Both the position numbers and the translations under genes were made by a program. From Canna indica (lineage: Eukaryota; Streptophyta; Magnoliopsida; Zingiberales; Cannaceae): a stretch of DNA of 64,000 nucleotides. Positions 24,723 to 36,463 of this stretch are shown here, in pieces (positions within the stretch are counted from its first letter, which is position 1; every line of letters begins with the position of its first letter). The notes beneath the pieces are model-generated. The model was not told where the DNA came from, made no database searches, and saw only the letters and a list, made by a program, of their open reading frames with translations. The stretch is taken from positions 85,647,501 to 85,711,500 of the forward strand of contig CP136890.1 in NCBI GenBank assembly GCA_034359265.1, given 5' to 3'.

Positions 24723-27700
24723 TTATTCCTCATCATCTGAATAATAGTCTTCGAATTCTTCTTCTTCTTCCTCTTCTTCCTCTTCTTCATCTTCTTCATC
24801 TCCAGCTTCCTCAATTTCATGATCGTCATCATCAGCATATTCAACTTCTAATTGAATTGACGTTGTGTCTGCATCCTCGAGTATTGGAATAATACGATCC
24901 ACAGCAGGAAGATCATCTTCTTGATAGAAACCAGGAGGATCATTTTCTCCTACTATCGGATCAATTTTTCCTCTACCTTTTGTCTTACAGACTACACGCC
25001 AATCTGCTCTATCTTTATTTCGAGCCGGATACTTCGCGTAATATACTTGTTCGGCTTGTGATGCCAATATAAAAGTCTCATTTGCTGCCAATTTCGATTT
25101 GTAATTAACCTCAACAAGTTTGTATTTTGGATGAACTTTCATGCCCCTTTCTGTTGTATCGAACCAATGACATCTAAATAGGATCACTGATTTCAAGCCG
25201 AAGTAGTGCAACTCTATCACTTCTTCCACCAGTCCATAAAAATCCATATCACATTTAACATAGGTTGTCCCTTTCACGCAGATCCCAGCATTCATCGTCT
25301 TCTTTGTAAATGAATATTCAACCGTGTGAAATTTATACCCGTTAACAAAATATCCGCTATAGCACGACACAAGTCGCAACGGTCCACTAACAAACTCAAA
25401 TATTCTTTCATCTATTTCAGCTCTGTGATCTTTGTTGTAAGTCTGAATCCAAGTAGGGAAATCACGATTCCGTAATCTCTCCAATTCTTGATCGTTGTGA
25501 ATAGAGTATTTTTGCACCATCTCAATGTCAAATATTTCAATGAATTGTTCAATCTCTGGACAATTGAGTAATACATACAAGTGTGCCAAATGATACTCTT
25601 CATCGCTTAAGTGTCGAGATGGACGAGAACCAAAAGCACGACCAGAGTGACAAAATATATTTAAACGTCCATCTGAATGTCGAACACCCCCGTCGTCGTT
25701 ACGTGGAAGACGATCAAATCTTGTCTGTACCGTCGATTCAAAGTAAAATGAGCAGAATGTTAAAATTTCTTGGATGATATACGATTCAGATATTGATCCT
25801 TCAACAGCTGCGGTGTTCTTTACTTTTTTCTTCAGACGATTCATGTATCTTTCAAATAAGTACATCCACCGATATTGAACGGGGCCACCAACTCGTGCCT
25901 CGTATGCCAAGTGTATCGGTAGATGCTCCATCGAGTCAAAAAATGCAGGAGGGAAAAACTGCTCCAGCTTGCATATGATTTCAACAATATTATTTTCAAG
26001 TGTAGACATATCTTCGACTCGAAGGACATTTGCACAAATGCTTCTAAAAAACATACTTAATTCAGTCAACGGACCCCAAATATTATCAGGTAGAAGATCT
26101 CGAAATGCGATCGGAAGTAATCTCTGCATGAATACATGACAATCATGGCTCTTCATCCCTGATATTTTGCAATCATCGACGTTCACACATCGAGATAAGT
26201 TTGATGCATATCCATCGGGTAATCTGAGTTCTTTTACCCATTGACAAACATCTTTGATCTGTTGTTTATTTAACACATATAGGGCCTTCGGTTTCAGATA
26301 TCGTTCGTTGACCTCTTGTAACTCCAACTCTGGTCTTTTACAAAGTATTTTCAGATCATGTCGGGCTTTGACATTATCTTTAGTTTTTCCAGAAATATCA
26401 TGTCGGATTTTACAAAGTATTTTCTGCCCTTAGTAAATTTATTACGATTCCTTCGATACTGGTGATGAACCGGTAGGAATCGACGATGACAATCAAAGAA
26501 TGAGATTTTTCGTCCGTTCTGAAGACTGATTGATTTAGAGTGTTCCATACAATACGGGCAAGAGAGTCGGCCGTGAGTGCTCCAACCCGACAACATGCCG
26601 TACGCGGGGAAATCATTGATTGTCCACAAGACCGCGGCCTTTAAATTGAAGTTTTGCTTCCGATGACAATCATAAGTAACAGCTCCCTCAGTCCACAATG
26701 TTTTCAATTCATCTATCAAGGGTCTGAGAAATATGTCAATTTCTTTTCGCGGACCCTTAGGACCCGAAATAATCATCGAAAGATAAATAAATTCATCTTT
26801 CATGCACATTGACGGTGGTAAATTATAAACTGTCAGCAGCACTGGCCAAACTGAATAAGGAGTTGCAGAATGCCCAAACGGATTAAAACCATCTGTGCAC
26901 AATTGATCTCAATCTGATATTTCTAGTATCCTTAGCAAATGAAGGATAACATGTATCCAAATGTTTCCATGCTTCACTGTCAGATGGATGAGTCATTACT
27001 GTATCATCATGACTTCTTGCATGCCAACTCATGTAGGGGGCTGTCTTTTCCGACATGAATAATTTTTGAAGCCTCGGTGTTAGTGGAAAATACCGAAGCA
27101 CCTTAAACGGGATATTTTTCTGTCGGACCGATTTCTTCTCCTTGTAACGAGGGTGTTGACATACATGGTATTTATCCAACTGCACATTTTCTTTATAATA
27201 TAAAATGCAGTTATTTTGGCACGCGTGTATTTTTTCGTACCCAAGCCCCAATTTTCTCATTAGCTTTTTAGTCTTATAAAAAGTAGGCTCAAACTTGTTA
27301 TCAGTAGGCAGCATTCCATTAATCAATCCAGCAATCCGATCATACGCAACTCCGCTGATATTACAATCGGCCTTGATGTTTAAGAGCTGTGTCATTGCTG
27401 AAAACCTAGTGTATTTAGGACAATTCTCATACAAAGGTTCATCGGCAGCTTTCAACTTCTCATAAAATTCTGCAGCTTCTTTATTCGGTAATTCAATCTC
27501 TACCGCAGCCCCTACTTCTGTGATATCAACCGCTGTAGTATCTGGTGGGACTGATGTCTGAAGAACTGGCCGATCAACATTATCATTCAGGCGGAATTGA
27601 CCCCCAAGACTATCAAGTATCATAGTTCTATAGGGATTACATTGACCGGATGAAGAAGCACCAGCAGTGGAAGATTCACCATATGTCTGAACGACAGGAT

Positions 27701-27998
27701 TGCTCGACGTCCCGACTTCGCGTGACTCCCCGTGACAAGTCCATAGAAAATATCTTGGTGCAAATCCTTTGCTATATAGATGCAGAGTGACAGTCTCCCG
27801 ATCCAAAAATCGTCCATTTGAACAAATGCGGCACGGACATCGGATTTGATCACCCATGCTAACGAAATTCCGATTCGAATATGCGAAATTTAGGAAGTAC
27901 GTTACGCCTAATCGAAACTCATTCGTTAAAGCTCCACGATCAAGACGTCGGTACATCCAACTTTGATCAGCCGACATGATTCTGTCAATCAATGACAA
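24723..27998 (-). pseudogene. TNP2-type CACTA transposase (Transposase_21), frameshifted and internally deleted
   Basis: Read on the minus strand: an N-terminal transposase-associated domain (ADQSWMYRRL; cysteine pattern CPCRICSNGRF); the Transposase_21 core (CTDGFNPFGHSATPYSVWP, HGRLSCPYCMEHS); a DUF4218-like block (SRCVNVDDCKISGMKSHDCH); a DUF4216-like block; and a Glu-rich tail coded by GAA/GAG repeats. Two lesions show. Near 26900-26935 about 4 extra bases shift the frame between ...TRNIRL and CTDGF. Near 26340-26430 the part of the core that normally precedes DISGKTKDNVKARHDL, including the usual DVMHIEKN stretch, is missing. Either would inactivate the enzyme. The start could also be the ATG at 27977. 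Confidence 0.85.
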
Positions 27999-28051
27999 TT
28001 TCTTTGGTTAATGTCTTTAGGTGAGATTGTCCTATTCCATTCGGGATTTAT

Positions 28052-28241
28052 GTTATTCGTACTGCACTTACGTTTTTATTTTAACTGTTAACTAATTATT
28101 CTAAATTTCGATAATATCTCCCTACAGTTCTCCGAATACGCATATCATCTGGGCGCGTATCGGAGAACAAGAGAGATGTTGCCGAATGTTAGAATAATTA
28201 GTTAACAGTTAAAATAAAAACGTAAGTGCAGTACAAATAAC
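28052..28241. repeat. 190-bp near-perfect hairpin upstream of the transposase gene
   Basis: The left arm starts GTTATTCGTACTGCACTTAC and the right arm ends with its complement (...GTGCAGTACAAATAAC). At least 44 bp (28059-28102 against 28192-28235) pair perfectly, and weaker pairing continues inward to TTCTCCGAATACGC / GCGTATCGGAGAA around a short loop near 28145. It sits just upstream of the transposase coding region inside the CACTA element. It could be a small nested foldback element or a hairpin RNA source. Confidence 0.75.
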
Positions 28242-28449
28242 TATATTCCCAAATTGTCCAATCAGGGACAATTCAAGAATTGTACGTCGTATAAAAGATC
28301 ATCTACTTCTTTTACACGAACATACAATTCCCGAACGGATCTAAGGTTTTGCTAAATCATATCCGATTCGTCGATGCGTACGTGAAACATATCAACTCGT
28401 CGGATGGATGATTATTTTCTAAATGTTTCGAGACAGTTCGAGTCCATAT

Positions 28450-28605
28450 TGGACGATTTCCGCGCGCGTCCGAAGTGGACGATTCCGGCGCGAGTCCGAA
28501 GTGGACGATTTCGGCGCGAGTCCGAATTGGACGATTCCGGCGCGCGTCCGAAGTGGATGATTCCGGCGCGAGTCCGAATTGGACGATTCCGGCGCGCGTC
28601 CGAAA
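28450..28605. repeat. 26-bp minisatellite, six copies
   Basis: Six tandem units of the form TGGACGATTCCGGCGCGAGT+CCGAAG with a few substitutions (C/T, GCGCG/GCGAG). Located between the hairpin and the right end of the CACTA element, in the leader or promoter part of the transposase gene. Confidence 0.85.
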
Positions 28606-28740
28606 TTAATCTAAACCCTAATAATTAATCTAACAAATTAAACAATTAATCTAAACAATTAATCTAAACAAATAATTAACAATTATAAAACAATTAATTA
28701 ACAATTATAAAACAATATAAAAAATATATATAATTATAAA

Positions 28741-29010
28741 TTCCGGCGCCGGAGTCCACCCTCCGGCGCCGGCGTACAGTGGCCGGACACACTGTCCGGC
28801 CACTGTACAAGGTCCGGCGGCGGCCATCGGCCGAAACCCTTGAAATAGGGTTTCGGTCGGATTGATTCCCGCCGGCCGCAACGGGAAGAGACGGCCGGCC
28901 GGCGAGGCATACCCGAACAAGTCGGCAGCAGCGGGAGGAGGAAGAGGCGTCGTCGGCAGCAGCGGCGGCGGCAACAGCGGGAGGAAGAAGGGTCGGGCGC
29001 GACTGATGCC
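28741..29010. other. GC-rich segment of the CACTA element
   Basis: A GC island (CCGGCG, GCAGCGGCGG) inside an AT-rich element, with a perfect palindrome: arms GTACAGTGGCCGGACA at 28774-28789 and complement at 28793-28808, spacer CAC. Open frames cross it on both strands but look like composition effects. It is probably promoter/leader sequence of the minus-strand genes. Confidence 0.5.
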
Positions 29011-29325
29011 CTATATAAACTTATCAGCAACGGCTCACTCGCCCGTTAGAAAGCCGTTGCTGATAAGTTATCATCAGCGACAGCTCACTTATCCGTTAGC
29101 AAGCCGTTGCTGATAATTAAAATATCAGCAACGGCTCGCCTTTCCGTCAGAAAGCCGTTGCTGATAATTAAAATAATCCGCAACGGCTCGGGTGTCCGTT
29201 AGAACGCCGTTGCAGATACAAATATCTGCAACGGCTCGGGCGGCCGTAAGAATGCCGTTGCAAATAGCAACGGCTTGAGCGGCCGTTGTTGATAGCCGTT
29301 GCTGAAGACCAAGTTTCTAGTAGTG

Positions 29326-29627
29326 TAGCTTGGATCGAGCCAAGTAATTGATCATGTCTCATACTCGTCTCTTGCAAATGTTTAATCGATTCTGCCATTT
29401 CTTGTGACCGTGTTTCCATAGTCGAAGCAAGCAAGGATACAGGTAGAGTAGCAATGAAAGCACCAATGTAAGGCCTTGCACACCTGCAGGGCTGATTCAC
29501 GGGATCGATCAGTCGGCGATGACCATACGAGACTCAGATTCGATCTCTTCGACGCAACAATGGCTCATCACCTCAGATCTGGATCGAGAAAGAGACGATG
29601 ATCCTAATGCGCGTTCGGTGATAACAG

Positions 29628-29693
<66 letters not shown>

Positions 29694-29990
29694 TGGTTTA
29701 AGCAACTGCATAAGTGTCCTTTCTTTATTCATCATCCCCTATTTATACTCGATGCTTACATGTAATTACATTATGTATTCGTCTAAGTGATGCGGCCTTC
29801 TCCGCACCCGCCTCGATCCATTACGTGGCATTGCCACGTCATCCGCAATCATTGTTGGGCCGCGTGTCATCTCATCATTGACGCTTGACGCTTTCTCAGC
29901 CACTCGACTCATGACAAATACCGTCTGAATGAATTTGACATATACACTCCTATTGCTTGAATGACATGTCATCAATGGAGTTAAATATAA
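29326..29990 (-). mobile_element. Truncated Ty3/gypsy-type LTR, leader and gag start
   Basis: Read on the minus strand: a TATAAATAGGGG box (29748-29737), a CT/GA microsatellite, a leader ending in CATTGGTGCTTTCATTGC (a segment typical of plant gypsy leaders near the primer-binding site), then an ATG at 29419 and a gag-like start (METRSQEMAESIKHLQET). It is cut at 29326 by the CACTA end after about 31 codons, and the rest of gag is not found beyond the CACTA element. The LTR 5' boundary is not resolved. Confidence 0.45.
29632..29690. repeat. (GA)n microsatellite
   Basis: About 29 uninterrupted AG dinucleotides in the leader of the gypsy-type fragment. Confidence 0.95.
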
Positions 29991-31514
29991 AATAATAATA
30001 TTTCATTTGCATAAATGTGACTGTGACTTAATCACATAAAAATTTATATTATTTTACCGTATAAGAAATAAATATATTAGAAGTATATTTTTTTTAGTGA
30101 GTAAACCATGTCATCTGCAGACAAAAAATATGTATTACTATTCTTATTGGACTCAGCAAACTCTGACCAGTAAAAGAAGTGCAATAGTGCACTTCCCCAA
30201 TATAAAAGTCTAAAATAATCCTCTAGCCAAAGGATGTTCGATTATAGACGTTCCTATCTAATTGAACTCTACACTATCTATATAATCATGACACGTTGCT
30301 AAGCGACAATCTTGACTCATCAGTAGAAAGTTGATCAAAGATTGATCGATTGATCGATCGATCTCATTAAAGAGTTTAATGAGGATCAAATAAATTAATT
30401 TGGATAGAAGACGTTCTATCGAATTAAATATATTCACATGGGAAAAACCTACCGCCAGCTTAGTGTGGGACCTAATAGATCACACCCATACAAGTACTTC
30501 TTGTAACGAAATTTATCAAGATAAATTTCGAACTTGGCGAAAATATTTACTAGCACAGATATGTCAAAAATGCTCATCTATGAAAAATTGAATTAAGGAA
30601 AGGCTCCTTGAATTCAAATAGCTACAAGTTAGGAAATTTGAAATAAGGAAATGTTCCTTAAATCAAATTAAGCTAAGATGAGGATGAAATCCACATTCCC
30701 TAAAATTAAGGAGCCATCCTACTCCTTATTGGAAGGAGTCAACCAACTCTTACACTAAAGGAGCCGAATTCTAGAGATTAGAAAAGGAGTTTCCTCATCT
30801 CCAAAATTTTAGGAATTGATTCAAAATATGGCACGGTTATCTAGGGCTTAGGGTTTCTTAGCTTTCTGTTTATATATATAGGGGAGGGGCGGCACACTTC
30901 AAAAGAGTCAAAATTATTGTGCCGCCACCTTGAGAATTGAGAGAGTCGACCCTTCCCCCTCAAAATAGAGCCGACTCCCTTCCTAAAAGTGAGAGTCATC
31001 CCTCCCCAAGGTGTTGCAGTTGCTTCCTCCCTCCAGAAGAGCAATCGCATACCCCTAAAGGAGGAGTTGAATCAAGGTGTTGATCTTCCTCTTCTTCCTC
31101 GCTTGAAGGGCAACCGAACCAAAGACTTACTTCTCCTCCTCTTCGCTTACTTGAAGGGCAACCGAACCTAAGATGACTTCTTCTCCCTTGGATCCGCAAC
31201 CTAGAGGTACAAGTATTGTTTCTATAGTTGATTTCTTGTAGCTGATTTCTTGTCTAAAGGCCGAACCTTAGTGAAGGGCCCACCCCCCTTTTCTTGTGCC
31301 TTGGTGAAGACTAGAACCACGATGGGCCAAATGAGAATAGGAATTTTCTCGGTGTTACAAGGATCTTGGTTTGGATCACCATTGGAGGGCGTTCACGTGT
31401 GCGTCTTACTTAGGGATTAAAGCGCTTCATCCACGACCTTATTGCTAAGGTATGAATTATGCCCTCCTATTTATTATTGAGTTCTAATTCACTTTAAGGG
31501 GATCATTAGTTTTG
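29991..31514. other. LTR-like or unclassified repeat DNA
   Basis: No gene. A TATATATATAGGGGAGGGG box lies at about 30872-30890, and 31240-31500 reads like LTR leader sequence. The sequence seems to resume at 37375 after the copia insertion and ends there in TATCCCAACA at 37437, an LTR-type terminus. I infer an older LTR element, probably on the minus strand (start TGTTGGGATACGGGC). The left end is not found. Confidence 0.3.
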
Positions 31515-31519
31515 AGATT

Positions 31520-32389
31520 TGTTAGAAAGAAATTGGGTCTTCCTACAAGGATCCAAAAATCCAAACGCCAAAAGAAAAAAATACCAAAAATGAATAAATC
31601 CAGAAAATACAAAGAACACCAAAATTTACGTGGTTTGGCCCGGCGGGGTACCAGACCTACTCCACGGGGAGAAGAAGACACTTGATTTTATTAGAGAGAG
31701 GAAAAAATAAGGCCAATACAAGAGAATCTAAATACAACTGATAACTAAACTGTAAAAGAAAAATATTGCCTATACTCGAATATTTTTCTGCACCCCAAAA
31801 TTTGGATTCCTACTTCTGCCTGAAAACTGTGGATGCGGTGTCCTTGATCTTCTTGCTTCTGCCTGAGACTGTGTGAAGGGGAAGAGAGCTGCTGGAAAGG
31901 AATCTTGCTTGAGAAACAGAGTAGATGAGATGTCGGGATGATGGGATGATTTGGAACTGCAATTAAGATCCCTTTTATAATGGAGTTTGGAGCTAACAAA
32001 AAACCTGATTCGGTGGAGAGAACTTTGGCGAAATATTTGGAGAGGCGTCTGATTTAATCATACGGCCTTCATAAAAAAATTGACCAATTAAATCAGATAT
32101 TTGACAGAGATGAGGCGGCTTGTCAATTTGCAATTCAACTTTCGAATTGTGTGTTGAAGAGGTCAAAAAAGGTGGGCGGCATGAGGAGGCCCGCGTGCAG
32201 CGCACGCTGCTGCCAGTAGCCTGGCACACGGGTTGGGCTCGGCCCAAATGTCCAGCCTGCCTGGGCCGGGCCGAGCCTAGAGAACTTGCTGTTTTTTTCT
32301 TTTCTTTTTCTCCCTCTCTCTCTTTGATCCAACTTTCAAAAATAGGCCCAAATTATAATGGATCGGGTTAAATTGAATGAACTCTCATA
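31520..32389 (-). repeat. Copia 3' LTR (element orientation)
   Basis: It pairs with 36464-37369. The plus strand begins TGTTAGAAAG. The far end reads CTCTCATA where the other LTR has TTCTGACA, so the terminal dinucleotide is mutated. Confidence 0.85.
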
Positions 32390-32572
32390 ATTTCCTCCTT
32401 TGATGAGATTTGAGCCCGATGTAGCCTTCTCCTCTTCTCCCAAGAGCACTGTAGGGCTAACCTGTGCCTTGAATCAGTTTAACCAAGTTCATGCAGTAAT
32501 CAAACTTGGTTGTTGGTAGTACCTTTATTAGCATATCTGCAGGATTATGAGTCATGTTAATTTTCTGTAACT

Positions 32573-35500
32573 TTATTTCTCCTTTTGAAAGAATGTCCTG
32601 ATGAAGTGGAATTTGACATCAATGTGCTTTGTCCTTTCATGGTACATTTGATCTTTTGATAGATGAATTGCACTCTGACTGTTACTATGCACGACTATGT
32701 CCCCATTTTGAGAAGTTAGTTCTTTTATCAGGTTCCCAAGCCAGATTGCTTCTTTAATCGCTTCTGTAATAGCCATTGTACTCCGCTTCAGTGGTGGAGA
32801 GGGCGACATTGGGTTGTAGGCCGGCTTTCCAACTTACTCCATGCAGTTTCGCCTATAATGAAGATGTAGGCGGCGATCGATCTCCTCTTGTCAAGGTCAC
32901 CGGCATAGTTTGAGTCTGAGAATCCTGCAAACGATTCATTAGTTCTACCGAAAATAAGATTAGCTTTAGAAGTACCTTGTAAGTAGCGTAGTGTCCATTT
33001 AACTGCCTCCCAATGTGCTTTTCCTGGATTTGTCATGTATCGGCTCACAACGCTGACTGCATGTGCTATGTCTGGGCAGGTACATATCATGTCATACATA
33101 AGACTGCCAACTGCGCTTGCATAGGGTACCTGTGACATGTCAATTCTATCTTTTTTATCTTTCGGGCATAGTAACTCTGATAATTTGAAGTGAGCGACAA
33201 GAGGTGTCTTGACGGATTTTGCTTCTTGCATGCCAAAACGCTCGACCACCTGCTTTACATAACTCTTCTGTGTTGGGTACAATTTTTTTGCTTTCCGGTC
33301 TCGCTTTATCTCCATCCCAAGGATTTTTTTTGCAGCCCCAAGGTCCTTCATATTAAATTCACCCTTAAGATTTTTCTCAAACCTGTCTATTTCAATAATA
33401 TCTTTTGCCGCAATGAGTATACCATCAACATAAAGAAGTAGATAAATTATAGAACTAGCTTATTTCTTTAAATAAACACAACTGTCAAAAGATGATCTAT
33501 TGAAATTAATACCAAGCATAAACTGATCAAACCTCTTATACCATTGTTTGGGAGATTGCTTGAGGCCATATAGTGACTTATTTAGGAGACAAACATGATC
33601 AATTTTATTTTTCTCTTCAAACCCTTCTGGTTGTGTCATGTAGATCTGTTCTTCTAAGTCACCGTGTAGGAAAGTTGTCTTTACGTCAAGCTGTTCTAAC
33701 TCCAAGACTTGCATGACTACTAATGCTAAAAGAACACGAATAGAGGTATGCTTAATCACAGGAGAAAAAAAAATCTTTGTAATCAATACTTTCCTTTTGA
33801 CTGTATCCCGTTGCCACCAGCCGAGCTTTATAGATACCACATTCTTTGAGTTTGTAGAACCACTTGCACCCAACAAGTTTTTTGTGCGGTGGAGGCTTCA
33901 CAAGTTTCCAAGTATTATTTTTCTGCAATGACTTGAATTCTTCTGTCATAGCTACATGTTATTTTCTTGAATCTGTCTGATTTAGGGCTTCTTTATAGGA
34001 GGCTGGTTCTTCAGTGCACGGAGTTTCTTTTGCCACTGCTAAAGCATATGTAGCAACATTAGCATACCTAGGATTAGGACGTGGTGCTCGCCTAGGTCTA
34101 TTGAGGGCGGTGGAATAAGGATTCTCCTCCTCAACTTGATATTGCTCCTCCTGGACCTGAACATGTTCTTCAGTGGTCTGTTATAATGAAGCAATATCAT
34201 TGACTTCTGCGGAAGGTGGTTGAGGCGCAAGTGTAGGGAATCAAAATTCTTGGGTAGCGGGCTGAGGTGGTGTTTCTTCTGGTGGCAATGTAGATTCCTA
34301 CGACTCTACGAGTCCTCCTCTTCTTGGTTTTCCTTTTTCATTTTCAAGAGTACTTGTTCATCAAAAATTACATCTCTATGGATTTATGCTTTACAATTAT
34401 TTAGACACCACACTTTATAGCCATTCACACCGCTATGATATCCTAAGAAAATATATTTCTTTGATATATGTTCTAATTTTCCTTCATTTACCCTGACATA
34501 GACAGTGCTCCCAAAAATTTTAAGATAGTCATAAGAAGTTGGCGACCCGGTCCATTTCTCCTCAGGCGTCTTGAATTTAATTGATGAAGAAGAAGATCGA
34601 TTTATCAGGTAGGAAGCGGTGGATGCAGCCTCTGCCCAAAAGCTTTTAGAAAGGTTAGCATTAGAAAGCATATATCTTACCCTTTCTATGATGGTACGGT
34701 TCATCCTTTCTGCTACTCCGTTCTATTGAGGTGTATGAGGAACTGTGTGATGTCTTATGATCCCTTTCCTGGAGCAGAAGTCTTTAAATTCTCCACTGCA
34801 AAATTCTAAATCCATTGTTGATTCGTAGGGTTCGAACATATCTACCGGTTTGCTTCTCGATCATTGTCTTCCAAGATTAAAATTTAGAGAAGACATCAGA
34901 TTTATTTTTAATAAAATAAGCTTATACCTTCATGGAGTAATCATCAATGAATGTGAGCATGTATCGAGCTCCTCCTCGAGATTCAATCGATGATGGCCCC
35001 CATAGATCAGAGTAGATGCAGTCCAATTTTTCTTTAGCATAGTGTTGCCCTGTGGAGAATGAGATTCTTTTCTGTTTGTCATAGATGCAATGTTCACATA
35101 AATCTAGCTTAGTCAATTTCTATTTTACAAGTAGTCCCTTTTGTTCAAGCATTAGCATGCTCCTTTCATTAATATGTCATAATCTCATATGCCATAATTT
35201 AGCAAGATCATCATCAGAATGTTCAAAGGTTACCATAGCTGCACCACTTGTTGCCGTTGTGTCTTGCAAGATGTAGAGTTGGTTTACTTTTAGTACTTTC
35301 ATTATTGTTAATGACCCCTTTGTGACTTTGAAAACTCCATCTTGGTCTGAATACTTGTATCCAAGTGAATCTAGAGAAGATAAAGAAATTAAATTTCTTT
35401 TAAGACCTGGAACATGCCATACCTGAGTTAGAGTCCTTGTAATGTCATCGTGCATCTTAATTTTTACCGAGCCAACACCTGCTACTTGACATAATAAGTC

Positions 35501-36435
35501 ATTTCCCATTAGCATTTCATTCCCATTAGCATGTTCATATGTGGTAAACCAATCTAGGTACATTGTCGTATGAAAAGAGCAATCTGAATCTAAAATCCAT
35601 TCATCTTGAGATCTAGCATAACAAGCAAAAATAGTAAGTACCTCTACTTTTTCATCCTCATCAGCATAGGATGTTTCCTCGTTTTGATTTTGTTCCTATT
35701 GTGTCCGTTTCATCTTACGACATTCTGATTTGATGTGTCTCATCTTTTTGCAATAATAGCACAGTACGTTTTTGAACCTGGATTTAGATATGAACTTACC
35801 CTGGCTTTTGTCCCGTGACCTGTTTCGTCCTCTAGTGTTCAGGACTTCTCCACGGCTTCTAGAGGACCCTATGGTAAGTTGAGAGTCGACAACCTCATTG
35901 GACACTAGCATTGTTGTCTCCTCATCCAAAGTAATAGTATTCTTGTCATACAATAAACTTTCAGGAAAATTTTTAAAAGAAGTAGGGAGAGTAATTAGAA
36001 ACATAAAAGTCTTATCTACTTCCTCAAATGTAACTCTCATATCCTCAAGATCGGCAAGAATAGAATGGAAAGTGCTAATATGATTTTTAACAGAAGTGTC
36101 ATCAGTCATGCATAAAAAATAAAATTTCTGTCTAAGTGTCATCTAACTTGTAATAGTTTTATCCTGGTAGACTGTAGCAAGCTTTTTTCATACATCAGCA
36201 GCGATCTTTTCTGATGCGACTTCTCGTAGTGCCTCGTTGCAGACACTCATGTACAAGGTTGCTTTAGCACTTTCATCAGTCCAGTCCTTTTCCCTTTCAG
36301 TGCTTCCATCTTATCTCCCCCACGAATAGTATCCTAAAGGTTCTACTTAACCAATATTGCTTTCATCTTCAAAGCCCATAATGAATAGTTAACATTATGG
36401 TCCAATTTCTGGATTTCGTATTTTGCCCATAACAT
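32573..36435 (-). pseudogene. Copia gag-pol polyprotein remnant
   Basis: In minus-strand order: gag (start near 36435, MLWAKYEIQKLDHNVNYSLW) with the CCHC knuckle CYYCKKMRHIKSEC; protease with WILDSDCSFH; GAG-pre-integrase and the integrase zinc part (CEHC); integrase core (YSDLWGP, FIDDYS, GVAERMNRTI); reverse transcriptase (WKLVKPPPHKKLVGCKWFYK, QLDVKTTFLHGDL, YGLKQSPKQWY, YVDGILIA); RNase H (ARRIS-like block, SSTEAE region). The order PR-INT-RT-RH is that of Ty1/copia. Many stops and frameshifts break it. Two catalytic sites are altered: the protease triad reads DSD instead of DSG, and the reverse transcriptase box reads YVDG instead of YVDD. Confidence 0.85.
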
Positions 36436-36450
36436 TGTGGATTGTTGGCT

Positions 36451-36463
36451 CCGATACCACAAC
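36451..36463 (-). other. Primer-binding site of the copia element
   Basis: The minus strand next to the 5' LTR contains TGGTATCGGAGCC, matching the usual copia TGGTATCAGAGCC (initiator Met tRNA) with one base changed. Confidence 0.7.

Larger units (their letters stand above)
22458..29325 (-). mobile_element. Two-gene CACTA (En/Spm) transposon, 6868 bp
   Basis: Both ends carry CACTACTAGAA in inverted orientation (22458-22468 and 29315-29325), followed inward by TCAGCAACGGC. Subterminal regions (22480-22830 and 29020-29305) are packed with copies of AGCAACGGC in both orientations, the kind of array TnpA-type proteins bind. Two minus-strand genes are inside: a TNP2-type transposase (24723-27998) and a TnpA-like second gene (23110-24645). 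The flanking trinucleotides TAT and TAG match at two of three bases. The transposase is broken, so this copy is probably not autonomous. Confidence 0.9.

Noticed and set aside
24741..24800. Separate GAA microsatellite
   Set aside because: It is the coding sequence for the Glu-rich tail of the transposase.
28404..28628. Plus-strand frame across the 26-bp repeats
   Set aside because: Product is purely repeat-derived; the region is upstream of the minus-strand transposase.
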